Below, piece by piece: positions 17,220 through 27,074 of a DNA stretch of 29,685 nt; the first letter of the stretch is position 1, and every line of letters starts with the position of its first letter. The notes under the pieces were generated by a model that was not told the origin of the DNA, did no database searches, and was given only the letters and a program-made list of their open reading frames with translations. The stretch spans positions 10,196-39,880 of the forward strand of contig JAHBMJ010000844.1 of the NCBI GenBank assembly GCA_018398765.1. Reading direction: 5' to 3'. Source of the DNA: Chromera velia. Taxonomy: Eukaryota; Sar; Chromeraceae. Both the position numbers and the translations under genes were made by a program.

Positions 17220-19064
17220 CTAACACTTGCGACTACAATACACGGCGAGCTGACACACTGCACAGCTCTTTACTTTGACGATCTCCTTTCGGCAGTTGTC
17301 ACAAGGGAAGCACGTCGCCTTCTTCATTTGTTTCCTGGAATCCAAATTGGTATCCCAGAACGGTTCTTCTATGTAAACCGTCGCTGCTGAAGTCGTGTTG
17401 TCACTAGAAGGTTTTGCGAATGAGGGATCGCTTCCACAATATGCCATCGAGGAGGAGGGCCTCTCTTTGTTCTCGGACTGCTCAGCCTTTCTTCTGGTCT
17501 CCACAATTTGGGCATCCGTCATTTGATCGACAAATGCTGAAAGGGAGCTCAACGGAAGTTTCGCCAGGGGTTCTTTGCGCTTCGACTGCAGCCACTGGAT
17601 GAAGACTGTGGTGGTGGGCAACCCGTCTGCACATTTGAGAGCCTTGCGTTGAGCCTTTGTGAGCAAAGACTCAAGGCAGTAGATGAGAAGGTCAAAGAAG
17701 ACGCAGATTTTGACTTGATGCACCTTTCCTTCAACGAACGGGTTGGGGTTCTTCACTTGACACGGGGCGGGTTCAGTTTTCTTTTTGGAATTCTGCACCG
17801 TGCGGAATACCTTCAATGCCTTCATCTTGTCTTTCAATATAAGCTTGACGACCTTGAGATTCTGGATGCTCATTTCAAAGGCCTTCATTGTGTATCCCCA
17901 GAAAACACCCAGCTCGACTGCCTTTACTGTTGCTCTGTAGAGTGAAAGGGCATCGTTTACATTCTCTGGGGATCTGAAAGCGGTACAAAACCCTCTTCTG
18001 ATCTGTTGAGCCATCCCAAAGACCTCAAAAATTGCAATGTCTGCCATCCACAGAGAGATGACGTCTTTGCTTTTTCTGCCTTCCTCAGGCTGTGGCTTCT
18101 GAGCGTGCTCAAAGAGAATTCGGAACAGGGGGGAAAATTCCAACGGCGCCTTGTCAGCCACCGAAGACTCGGGAGGGGCGCAGTTATTCAGCCGTATCAC
18201 AATATCCCTGCTGATTACAATTCGATGAGTAGGCTCGTGATCTGCTGTGACTTTGCCCTCGGATCTGTCCTGAAGGAACACCACAAGAAGTCGAGCCAGG
18301 TCGTCGAGTGTGGAAGTGGCCCTTTCTAAATCGATTCACTGGGTCACCGAACGAATGTGGGTTTTCAGACCCCAAATGAAGGCGGTACAATTCCAGATTT
18401 GATCGCATAGACGGGGAGAGCCTGAAAAGGAAAACAGACCAACATTTCGATTCGCAGACAGAACTAAATCGAAAAGCCGAATCGAGGAAAAGCCAATCTG
18501 ACCTTGTAGCAACCACGTGAGAAGTTGGGTTCCGATCGTGTTCAGAGGTCTCACCATCTGCCGATCAATCATGTGGAATGCCCTTCGCTTTGAGACCGAC
18601 TCCAGCATCGTCGGGGGGATCAGGGTCTTCACAGTGAAGAGCCACAGGGCAGTATGAAAAAGGCCCTTCACGTACAGAACTTCTTGAACTACAGTGGCAA
18701 AGCAAGCCTCACTGGAGGAGGATGAGAGGCGATTTTTGTATTTGCAAAAAATGCGGCAGAACTCGGCGGAACTCTTGTTGGCAGAACTCTCGAGCACTCC
18801 CCAAATACGAAGCAAACGACACATGAAGCCCTTTGCAAGAGCCGCAACTTCGGCTTCGGTGGAACCTTCTGAAGCAGACTTGGCGTTCGCATAATCCTGT
18901 TTAAGCTTTTGAAAAACAGCTTCGACGAGGGTTTTCAGCTCCACCAGCCCAACGATCGCCTGGCGAATGTTAGCTCCACCAACCAACAGAAAGTCAGGGA
19001 TTAGCCCGTCCGAGCTCCCTTCCGAGCTCTGTCCTCCCTCAGTGGGTACGCTTGAGGTTGACAT
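17220..19064 (-). CDS. MYND-type zinc-finger protein, finger cut by a stop codon
   Basis: The ATG at 19064 begins MSTSSVPTEGGQ; the first exon runs to about 18503. An in-frame TGA at 18336-18338 is removed by a short intron ending at 18270 (acceptor TTCCTTCAG). Its donor is either GTGAAT at 18339 (70 nt) or GTGACC at 18346 (77 nt). Another possible intron is 18502-18422 (GTCAGA to TTTTCAG); it is 81 nt and open in frame, so it may be retained. The long helical middle has no family I know. The C-terminus is a MYND finger, a Cys/His zinc module that binds proline-rich partners: CDNC, then CAVC, VYCSRKC. The stop TAG then takes the place of the conserved Gln that normally follows. MYND proteins are often nuclear or chromatin-linked, but this core gives no clue to function. 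Confidence 0.68.
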
Positions 19065-19752
19065 TCTCAATCAAAGCATGGAACTCTTCGGTTCTTTTGA
19101 TATCCTATGAACCAGAGGAGCCTCTCAAAAACTTCGTGAGGGCACACGCAAACAGACGTCAGACGAACCGTTGGGAGTCAATCATGTGCGCATCAGCCCA
19201 GTACATTCTTTTCGACAAAGCAAATGTCAATCGAACACCAACCAAGCCGGAGCGCAGGTCGATCGATCGATGGCAAACTTCTAAGACGCATTGAGTGTCT
19301 TCATGCAGTACAGTCGAGCGAGCCAGCCTCGCAGGTGCATCACGGATCGATATCGATATATTAATATTTCTTGAGCTAGCTAGAGATATATATTCATATA
19401 TATATATATATATATATACAGTGAGAGTAGTTGTTCCATTGTGCAACATTTGTGCAACGTTGTACAGTGCAGCTACACAGGCGTGCAACATATCAAGACA
19501 ATGTACCCTCGGGCATGCGATCATTCAGCTAATTGAGCATGCAACACTTAATTCCTGCAACACCCTCCTTGCGAAAACTTGGTTGTCAAGATGTTGGAAC
19601 CCAACCCTGGCCGGAGCTACGGAATTGCCCTTTTGGAATCAGCGATTTTCTCCTCGTGCAGTCAGTGAGCGTACAACAGAGTGCTTTGGAGTCATCCTAT
19701 TTTTTTCGACTTCTATTAAATTGCAAATGAAGTTGGTGCAACAGTTGTCCGT
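19065..19752. other. Upstream region of the MYND gene, no gene seen
   Basis: It contains the presumed promoter of the - strand MYND gene. It also holds a TCGATCGATCGA-like patch at about 19258, a GATATCGATATATTAATATT patch near 19350, and a TA microsatellite (about 19397-19419). The word GTGCAAC recurs several times at 19440-19490. No protein-like frame is seen. Confidence 0.4.
19397..19419. repeat. TA microsatellite
   Basis: About 11 TA units, preceded by imperfect TATAT sequence from 19386. Confidence 0.8.
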
Positions 19753-19906
19753 ATGTCTGACCTTCGGTCCATGTTGTTAAGCTTCCTTGCCTTCAGTTGT
19801 GGCAGCCAAGATACCTTCGACATTTCTGATCTCGCCAATTGGCTGAAATCGAAACTGCTTGACAGCCTTGATGAAAGTGGTGTTCTGAAAGGGGCCAGCG
19901 GGAAGA

Positions 19907-19941
<35 letters not shown>

Positions 19942-20651
19942 TTTCCGGCCGACCTATCCGGCAAGATACATATAGATATATAGATAGGCGTTTCGGCAGA
20001 GTTCAAGTTCAAGCAACCCACAAAAAAGGAAAAGAAATGCAAGAAAAGATCAAAAATGTGAAGATGAGGTGGCCTGCATAGATGATACGTTTGATGACAA
20101 TCTTACATGTGCTTTTGCACCCAACAACGCGAACTGCGATAATCAGGTAGCATGCATAGATGACATGTGTAGGGAGAGCTTGGATTGTATGTTCACAACT
20201 AACGACGCCAACTGTGATGATGGGGTAGATTACACAGATGACATGTGCGACGGCAGCCTGGGTTGCGTATTCAGGCCAAACGACGCCAACTCTGGTGCCG
20301 GGAAATTTTGCGAAAGAGGGTCGGGCTCTCAGATCTTGGGGTGCGGAGAGAGAGTGTCAGTTTGTGAGTGTACGGGCACCTGATTTGTTTGTGTCCAAAT
20401 ATGTCGAGGGGACGAACGAGAATAGGGCTGTAGAGATTTTTAACCGCACAGGATCTGCAGACAGGAGGGTATTGCTTGCAGATATGTTCAGATGGATAGT
20501 CAACTGTGGACGAGAGATCCAAAGCACAAGGACCATTCCCGTAAGTGAAACCTTTATGTTGGTACCACGCTCTGCCGCTGGAGGAGCAAGTCAAACGCAG
20601 ACAGCGTGCCAACTAAGCTCATCCGTGGTGTTTAATGGAATCATATCATAA
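19753..20651 (+). pseudogene. Secreted-type protein with Cys-rich 26-residue repeats and lamin-tail-like domain, frame broken
   Basis: Three parts lie in line. First, an ATG at 19753 opens a short frame with a weak signal-like start (MLLSFLAFSCGS). Second, from about 19998 (after a CAG acceptor-like site) a frame carries three 78-bp/26-residue repeats ending NNANC, NDANC and NDAN, with Asp-rich Cys-spaced cores (VACIDDM, VDYTDDM). This pattern is like the repeats in Dictyostelium extracellular matrix proteins and in many bacterial surface proteins. Third, the next frame reads DLFVSKYVEGTNENRAVEIF and NRTGS, the start of a lamin-tail (LTD) domain, and stops at 20651. The second and third parts are in different frames, joined only by a shift or an unseen intron near 20300-20390. 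Individual Cys positions are lost (TFDDN, NDANS). I infer a decaying or exon-split gene of an extracellular protein. Confidence 0.55.
19908..19939. repeat. TA microsatellite
   Basis: About 15 TA units. It falls inside the first short open stretch of the repeat/LTD fragment and would encode an Ile-Tyr run there, so it is more likely intronic. Confidence 0.85.
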
Positions 20652-20928
20652 GAAGGTTTGCAAACGTTTTGTCCTACAGGGGGGACGTTATTTATATGAT
20701 CGTTTTATTCTGGAAGATCTGGTTTTTGCGTGGTTGTGCAAGAGAAAGAAAGCTATGCAAGCATATTTTGCCGATATGTCACGCCAGGAGGGACTTCGAG
20801 CATGAATAACACTATAAAACTATACAAAACTTATAGATTTATGAAGTTCTGTGCAGCCGTAACACTGTTCTATTACAGCGTTCTTTCTTTCCACATATAT
20901 TTTACTTTCTAGGAGAAGTTATAAAATT
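20652..20928. other. AT-rich spacer, no gene seen
   Basis: Sequence becomes AT-rich downstream of the LTD fragment. It may include decayed continuation of that gene, but no further domain motif is visible. Confidence 0.4.
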
Positions 20929-21243
20929 GGTAGTCCAAAAAAAAAAATTGGGTGTTGATTTTCTTAAAAATTGGTAGTTAGTCCTAAAAAAAAATTGGTA
21001 ACTCCCAATTTTTAGGTGACTCTAAGTGTTCATAGAATTTGTTCCTAGTAATGAATTAGAGTCTAATGACTGCGGCTAGAGACTAGTGAGCCCTTGTCTA
21101 GCCCGTACAAAAAAATTTAGCTTCAAATTCTATGTACTTCTTTCACTAGACTAGGTACCAATTTTTCAAAATTGGGAGTTACTGGTGGTAAAAAATTGGT
21201 AGTACTACCAATTCGACACCCAATTCAACTCCCAATTCTTTAG
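20929..21243. repeat. AT-rich cluster of inverted ATTGGTAGT / AACTCCCAAT words
   Basis: The words AAATTGGTAGT, ATTGGGTGTTGA and TAACTCCCAAT occur on the left (20929-21017) and reappear inverted on the right (21159-21241) as ATTGGGAGTTA, ACTACCAATT and TCGACACCCAATT. The right side also holds a perfect 20-base palindrome, AATTGGTAGTACTACCAATT, at 21194-21213. The whole could fold into a long imperfect stem around a ~140-base centre, like a miniature inverted-repeat element or an interspersed foldback repeat. No coding frame is present. Confidence 0.65.
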
Positions 21244-22404
21244 GGAATGAGTCGATGTATTTAGTTAATGGAAATTAACAAATTAATTGTTATAAATATT
21301 CTAGTAAATATTTTGATTTGTACTAGGATTTGTAAGTGTGAATACATGTGCAACTTTGAATAATCACGCTGTTTGGATTATGTAGACTTAGATGCAAAGA
21401 GATTGTACCGCAGCCGCTATACTACTACTAGTATGTATGCATGCAGTATGCAAGTTATAATAATGCAAGTCTTTCCGTGGTCATTGGCACTGGCAGCTTG
21501 AGGCCGCTTCAGAAAAAGATATGTGAATGAAGAACAGATTAGCATGTAAATCAGTGTGTCATTCCTCTGACGGGCGTGCACTAATGACTGACTCTGCACG
21601 CACCCTCACAGGCACACAGATCGACCCACACAGCAGCAAACAAGCGGCTAATTGATACCAGAATCTCCCAGTCAGCGATGCCACACGCACGTGCATGTAT
21701 GCTCCGAGGAGTAAGAAACTTGCGATGAAGTACATGCATGGAGACATTCAAATTGATAATTTGAACATTGCAAACTGGAATAAGAAACACTCCAAACACG
21801 AGTCATTGTGTGGGCTGAGGTTACCGTAAAGGAATTTCCTCAGCACCGTTTTTTCCTTTCCCTCCTCTTTCACCCATCCCCCCAAAGCGGTTGCTTGAAA
21901 TTTGAAAAGTCAGAGCTGGTGGTCACAGATTACCGCATGCGATTGGAGGGCGTGCACGGCTTTTAAGTGCGTTGTAGGAAAAAAGCGTGCAGGGAAAAAA
22001 GGCGCGGGACTTCTCTTCACCTTCCTTCCCTTGTGTTGTTTTCGTTCTTGAGGCAACTGAGCAGCACAGACATACACACGGATTTCAAGTCAGAGAGACC
22101 GCTTAACGAATGAAAGACAGATTTGATCATGCAGGGCAGCCGAACGGATTTAGAGACAAGTGAAGAGACGACTACCTGTGCTCTCCCCTCCCTTCGCTGA
22201 CGCCGTCTCCTTCGCAATCTTCTTCTTACTCATGCCTTCGATGCCGCTGGGAGCCGGCAGGAAAGAGAGAAAATAAATGATCAACCTAGTTCTCTCCCAC
22301 CGACTCCTTTGATCGGCGCCTTTGATTCTTTTCTCATTTTTCGAGTTGAATGCCCTCAAGCTCCGATGTCACCTAAGCATTCATTGATCACGTTCCCCCC
22401 CCTC
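21244..22404. other. 1.1 kb without a recognisable gene
   Basis: The first 150 bases are AT-rich, then composition returns to normal. Short frames (for example - strand 21559-21799, + strand 22309-22380) show no motif. The end is the 3' flank of the - strand apple/EGF gene. Confidence 0.45.
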
Positions 22405-25400
22405 TTATTCAGCAGCAGCGATACACTGTCCCGAGGTCTCCTCACGGGACAACCCGGGCAGGCAGGGGCAGGAGAACCCGGCAGCTGTGTTGGAGCAGTA
22501 AGACCCGGGGGGGCAAACTTGCACGCCGACTTTCTCTGCCTCCACGCACTCATTCACTGCCTCCTTGCACTCCCCACCATCTGTCAAGGTGTCCATGGGA
22601 CAGCTGGCAGCTGCCTGCTTGGCCTCTGCAGATGCGCAGGTCTCTCCGGCAGGCTTCACGAAGACTCCAGAGGGGTGTGTCTCGCTGGTACAAGCGCAAA
22701 TGTAAGCTCCCTCAGTGTTGATGCAGGTCTGCATGCAGAATCCAGGCAAAAGAGGGGGCGGGGTGTGGTTGCTTCATTGAAGAGACATGATGCGACACGC
22801 AGTATCGCCAGAAAGAAGCATCGCGTGAAGACCATAAAGTGGCAATGGCAAGAGGTGTCAAACAACGAGTATAACTTCTCTTTGACAACAGATGTTCCAT
22901 ATCGAGGGACTGTTGTTTCAGACAATACAAAAAACTTTTCTGCCTGACTTACTGACTGACCCCGTCGCACTCAGTGGTCGTCGCGGCAGAGCACTCATCC
23001 ACATCCACGCACATGCGCTCGTCACTGCCGAGAGTGTACCCCTGGGGACAGGAGCACACAGGGACGCCGTCCGCCTCAGTGCACACATTGGAGCACCCAC
23101 CGTTGTCGACACTGCAGGAGCGCCTGCTGACTTGCAGGCCTGCCAGGGTGGGGGGCTTGGTGGTAGTCGTGGTGGTGGTTGTGGTGGTAGTGGTGGTGGT
23201 GGTAGTGGTAGTAGTGGTAGTAGTGGTAGTAGTTGTGGTGGTGGTAGTGGTAGTGGTTGTGGTGGTGGTAGTGGTAGTTGTCTCATCAGCTGCAGGAGAG
23301 CAAATACGCAGCATGCAGTCCAACATTAATCTGGGACGCCCTTGTAAGAGTTTGCCAAGACCTCACGAAGAGGAAAAGAAGGAAAAGAAGACAGATCGTG
23401 AAGAGCTGGCATCCTGTACCATTTCTTCTCTCAAACCCTGTCTTTGTTTCGGCCTGGGGTCACGCAGAAAGCGAAATCTTAGAAGAAGCTGTACGAAAAG
23501 TCAATACAGGGATTGACGGCACCGGTAGGCCCGGCCGCTTTAACCTCTCTCTCCCCCTGTGCCAGTGCCTCACCATTCCACGGAGCAAAATCAAATGACA
23601 GAAAACATGGACACCCTCACTCCTGCACTCACTGACTTCTCGCAACGAGGCGTGTGTTGAACCCAGGAATTCTGATGATGGCCTTCCACACCCCTCCAGG
23701 CTGGGTGGAGGAGCAGATCTTGGGGCCGGAGGCGTACCCTGTGGCTTCAACGTAATCGTACCCGTCTCCATCCACGGACATCAGGTCGCACATCCCCGCA
23801 TTCTGTTCGTAAGCGTAGTGTGTGCAAGTGCCCAGGGCAGTGCAGGAGTCCATGCAGTCAAAGAAGGTGTCGACAGGTCTGGAGATGAGGACGCGGCCTC
23901 CCTCGGGCTTCTGGTTCCACCTGCATCCCTCCGTCCGTCAGGGCAAATAGAGGAAGAAGAGGGAAACGGAGATCAACGATCGAACAAATCATTGACTGAC
24001 GCAAAAAAGAGAATAGATTCACGCCAAGGAGGAGAGGAAAGGAAGTTTTGACGGCCAACAACACATTCTGCTGGTCAGCCCAAACACATGGCCCTCTTCA
24101 TTTTTGAATTCGATGCAAAAACGTTGCCACAAACGGAAGTCGGCACTCACTCGAACTCTGCACACACACAACTTTCCTGACGGACTCACTTTGTGCACAC
24201 CCATCTGCCATACTGAGGGAAGTCGGACATCTCCGCAGGGCAGGCAGCCTCTGCGGGGCCAGTCCACCAGGTAGGGGCGTCCACCAGATCGGAGGCCTCG
24301 AACTCCTTTCCAGCTCCAGAGAAGGCCAGGAGGTCACAGTTGCCAGTCTCAGACTCCCAGTTGTACACGTCACACCTGCATTCAAAAAGTAGAAAGACAA
24401 ATGAACAAAACCCAGAGCTTGAAAGGCTCGAAGTGGTATAACCACAGAAGGTTCTTTTCACTTTATTCCCCCCAGAAGACGAAATTCATTTCTAACCCTC
24501 CAGACCCGACTGACTCGCTGTTGGGTGTCGCATTGCAGAGAGCTTGGCAGTCTCTGGCGTCTCCGATTTGTGCCAATTGGATGATCGTCGTGCCCCCCAC
24601 ATACTTCTTTGCCGGCTGGGTGCATCTGGGGAACATTCGGAGCTCTCCCTCGGGGACCCTCTTGGGATAGGGGAGGGTTGGCCTGTTCGTACGGCCTCGG
24701 GCCTGCAGGAGAAGTATTCAAAAAAACATCAGCGGAGTGCGGATTTTCCTTTCTTTTCATTTTTTGTGCTTAATCGCACTGACGGTGTCTCTTTCTGGAA
24801 GGACAGGGTGGTACTTTTTTCGCCCGAGGCTCTTCACACAGATGCACAGCAGTTTCAAGCTCTCTTGTGAGCCACGCATCGATTGGAATTAAACCATCGA
24901 ACTGCCCCCAGTCAACCATCTTAACAACCCACGAACTGAACAACAAAACAAGACACAAGAAGGAAGGAAGGAAGGAAGGAAGGAACGAACGAAGGAAGGG
25001 AGGGAGGGAGGGAGGAAGGAAGGAACGAAGGAAGGAAGGAAACGAAGAAACCAGGACCAACTGACCCTCCAGACTCCAAACTCCCTCCAGGTGGTGGGGC
25101 ACTCTGCGGGTCCAGAGCTGTACCTGACGGATGCTTTCGTGCCTGCAGACACACGAAAGGCGCATATCCGAACAGACAAGTGGGGAGATCAATGGATACA
25201 TAGCGAGTCAGCGAAAGAAAAAGAGCGCAAGAAGGGTTTCGGGAAGAGGGACACAGAGCGAGGAAGGACGAGAGCAAAACATTTCGGCAAGGTGGTTGAC
25301 AGTTTGTTCCACTGATGCATGCAGGGAAAAGATGTTGCTGGAGGTTTCGTTGGTTGCATGTGTTGGTCCTGCACAAAAACATGAGGTGCCGAAAAGAGGG

Positions 25401-26496
25401 CAGAGAAAAACAGCAGGGGAAGAGGAGATTCACGCGGAAGTTTCCCTCAGAGACAAAAAAAAATCATACAGAAAGCGAAGGAACGCAACAGATCGAAACG
25501 AAAAGAGCCCCTCACCTCCAGTCTCTGCTGCCTGCTTGGTGAGGAGGGAGCACTTCTGGTTCAATCCCTCCCAAGTGTAGTAGGCGCACATGGGGCTTTC
25601 CTTGCACCTCACAAGGCAGGTGAGAATATCTGTGGTGAATTCCGAAAACGAGTCTCCGGTGAGTCTGGTTCCAGGGTTGCTGCATGCGAATTCGGCGTAC
25701 TCCGGGAAGTCGGAGCTTTCGTTAGGGCATCTCTTGGGTCCAGAGAAGGTGCCTATGTCTCCCTCCCATGGGTAGGTGAAGGAAGACTTCAGAGCACAGG
25801 AACGGCGGAGGGCATCGTACTCCCACCACACACACCCATCCTCCTGGGCACAGTAGTACCGGCAGTCCTGCAAGCTCAAGGACAGGCATTCAGAAGATTA
25901 ACTGTACAAGATCTAATACAAAACCAGCGACTAGGAATCAACGCCTCAGTAAGAGAAACGAAAGCTAAACACAAGCTCTCTCCCATCCGTCCTCTCTGTC
26001 TGTGCTTGCCCCTGTGCAAGCACCGTGCCTATGACGAAGGCTAAGTCCACTCACCCTTGTGTCAGTGATCCCGGGGACTGTTCGGATCACAGGGCCTCCG
26101 AGCTTCCAGTTTCTGCAGGCAGAAAGAGATAGCGCATTCAGACAGTCAGTCAATCAGTCCGACAGTCAGACTACATGCCATTCAGCCAGGTGATTGACGG
26201 CTGAGACACTTTCAGTGACACAGAATCTGAACACAGAGGGAAGGCACTCGGAGGTTTAAGAAGCACTCTAGGCATCAGGGATGCGTGAAGCCATTCAATC
26301 AAAACAGACGAACGGGTGCATCCCAAGATTCAAACAACAGTGGCATCTGATCAGCACCTCGGCAGTTGGGAGGAAGACGGACTCACCTGTAGACACAGAA
26401 CGGTCCGCCTCCATTTGTTGTGTCAGTCTGCTGTGCCGTGACGAGTGTCGCGCTGAGAGCGACAGTCACAACCAAAAGAACGCTTGGCGCCTGCAT
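22405..26496 (-). CDS. Secreted PAN/apple and EGF domain protein, nine exons, 635 aa
   Basis: Exons, in order: 26496-26387, 26112-26055, 25867-25516, 25142-25066, 24702-24515, 24375-24190, 23920-23637, 23289-22961, 22728-22405. All phases agree and they give 635 residues. Residues 1-21 are a signal peptide (MQAPSVLLVVTVALSATLVTA). Residues about 33-415 hold four Cys-rich PAN/apple-like units, each with a DC--YC or DC--LC start, a Y-W/Y-E centre and a C-L motif (CVWWEY, CAYYTWEG, CDVYNWESETGNCDLL, CTHYAYEQ). A run of 41 Thr follows (422-462), a mucin-like linker. Then an EGF module (CSVDNGGCSNVC) and a calcium-binding type EGF (DVDEC, CINTEGAYICAC), and a last EGF-like unit near residues 587-630. 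No membrane segment is seen. Apple domains bind protein or carbohydrate, so an extracellular adhesion or lectin role is inferred. The neighbour on the other side is eIF3i, divergent, 578 bp away. Confidence 0.85.
23159..23283 (-). repeat. Trinucleotide tract coding 41 consecutive Thr
   Basis: On the - strand ACC, ACT and ACA codons run for 41 residues inside exon 8 of the apple/EGF gene; on the + strand it reads as GGT/GTA/GTG repeats. Codon variety among ACN suggests selection for Thr, not a pure slippage tract. Confidence 0.9.
24957..25044. repeat. GGAA / GGGA purine tract in an intron
   Basis: Tandem GGAA, GAAC and GGGA units run for almost 90 bases in the intron between exons 4 and 5 of the apple/EGF gene. 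On the coding strand it is a long pyrimidine run (TTCC), about 20 bases downstream of the exon 4 donor. Confidence 0.9.
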
Positions 26497-27074
26497 TGAC
26501 CTATGTGCTAGTTCGGGCAAGGTAGACGGGGGAATGAAGTTTTGACACTTACGGGTCGACTGGATGGAAAAGAGACCGCTGGGTCAGCTCATTACAGACG
26601 GTCTACTTTTCGTCTATGTGTAATGAGGGCACTTTCGATTCGCAGCAGATTGCCAGAACAGCTAGGGCAGAGTGAGCAACATTGAACGATTTTTGAGGTA
26701 AAGCCGAATACTTCGATCGGGGCATGCATTTTTAGCCGATTAATTTCTCTGCCTGACACTGCCGGGGCCCGCGTGCACTGAAAAGTAAGTGCATGGTGAA
26801 AACTTTCGGCTTTTCTGCCGGGGCCCTTTTGCTGGTGCTGGAGGGGCACTTTTTTTTCGAAATTGTGAGGTCCGTGCGAGCAACCGTTTTGACAGCTTCC
26901 CCACCATATGTTTCCCACCTTCCGCCCCTTTTTACCCCCCCGTCTCGTTCGTTTGCTTGCAGACTCCTCTCTCATTCCCCTTCCATAAGGTTCCGAAGAA
27001 GTTTTGCAGTCTCCCTACAGCCTGTGCACCCGGCGTTTCCTTCCTTTCGTGATTTCTTCTCCGACTGTCGTGCA
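26497..27074. other. Divergent upstream region of the apple/EGF gene and eIF3i
   Basis: This 578-base stretch is shared by two start codons pointing apart. It should contain both promoters and 5' UTRs. An ATG at 26793 lies in frame with eIF3i and would add 94 residues, but that extension has no counterpart in known eIF3i proteins. The last 130 bases before 27075 are pyrimidine-rich, as often seen upstream of translation-factor genes. Confidence 0.5.

Noticed and set aside
22974-23329. + strand frames with long Val, Gly or Ser runs
   Set aside because: They are mirror images of the Thr codon tract of the apple/EGF gene on the other strand.
24867-25433. Frames rich in Lys/Arg/Glu (+) or Phe/Leu/Ser/Pro (-) over the GGAA tract
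   Set aside because: They are produced by the purine/pyrimidine repeat inside an intron; no domain is present.
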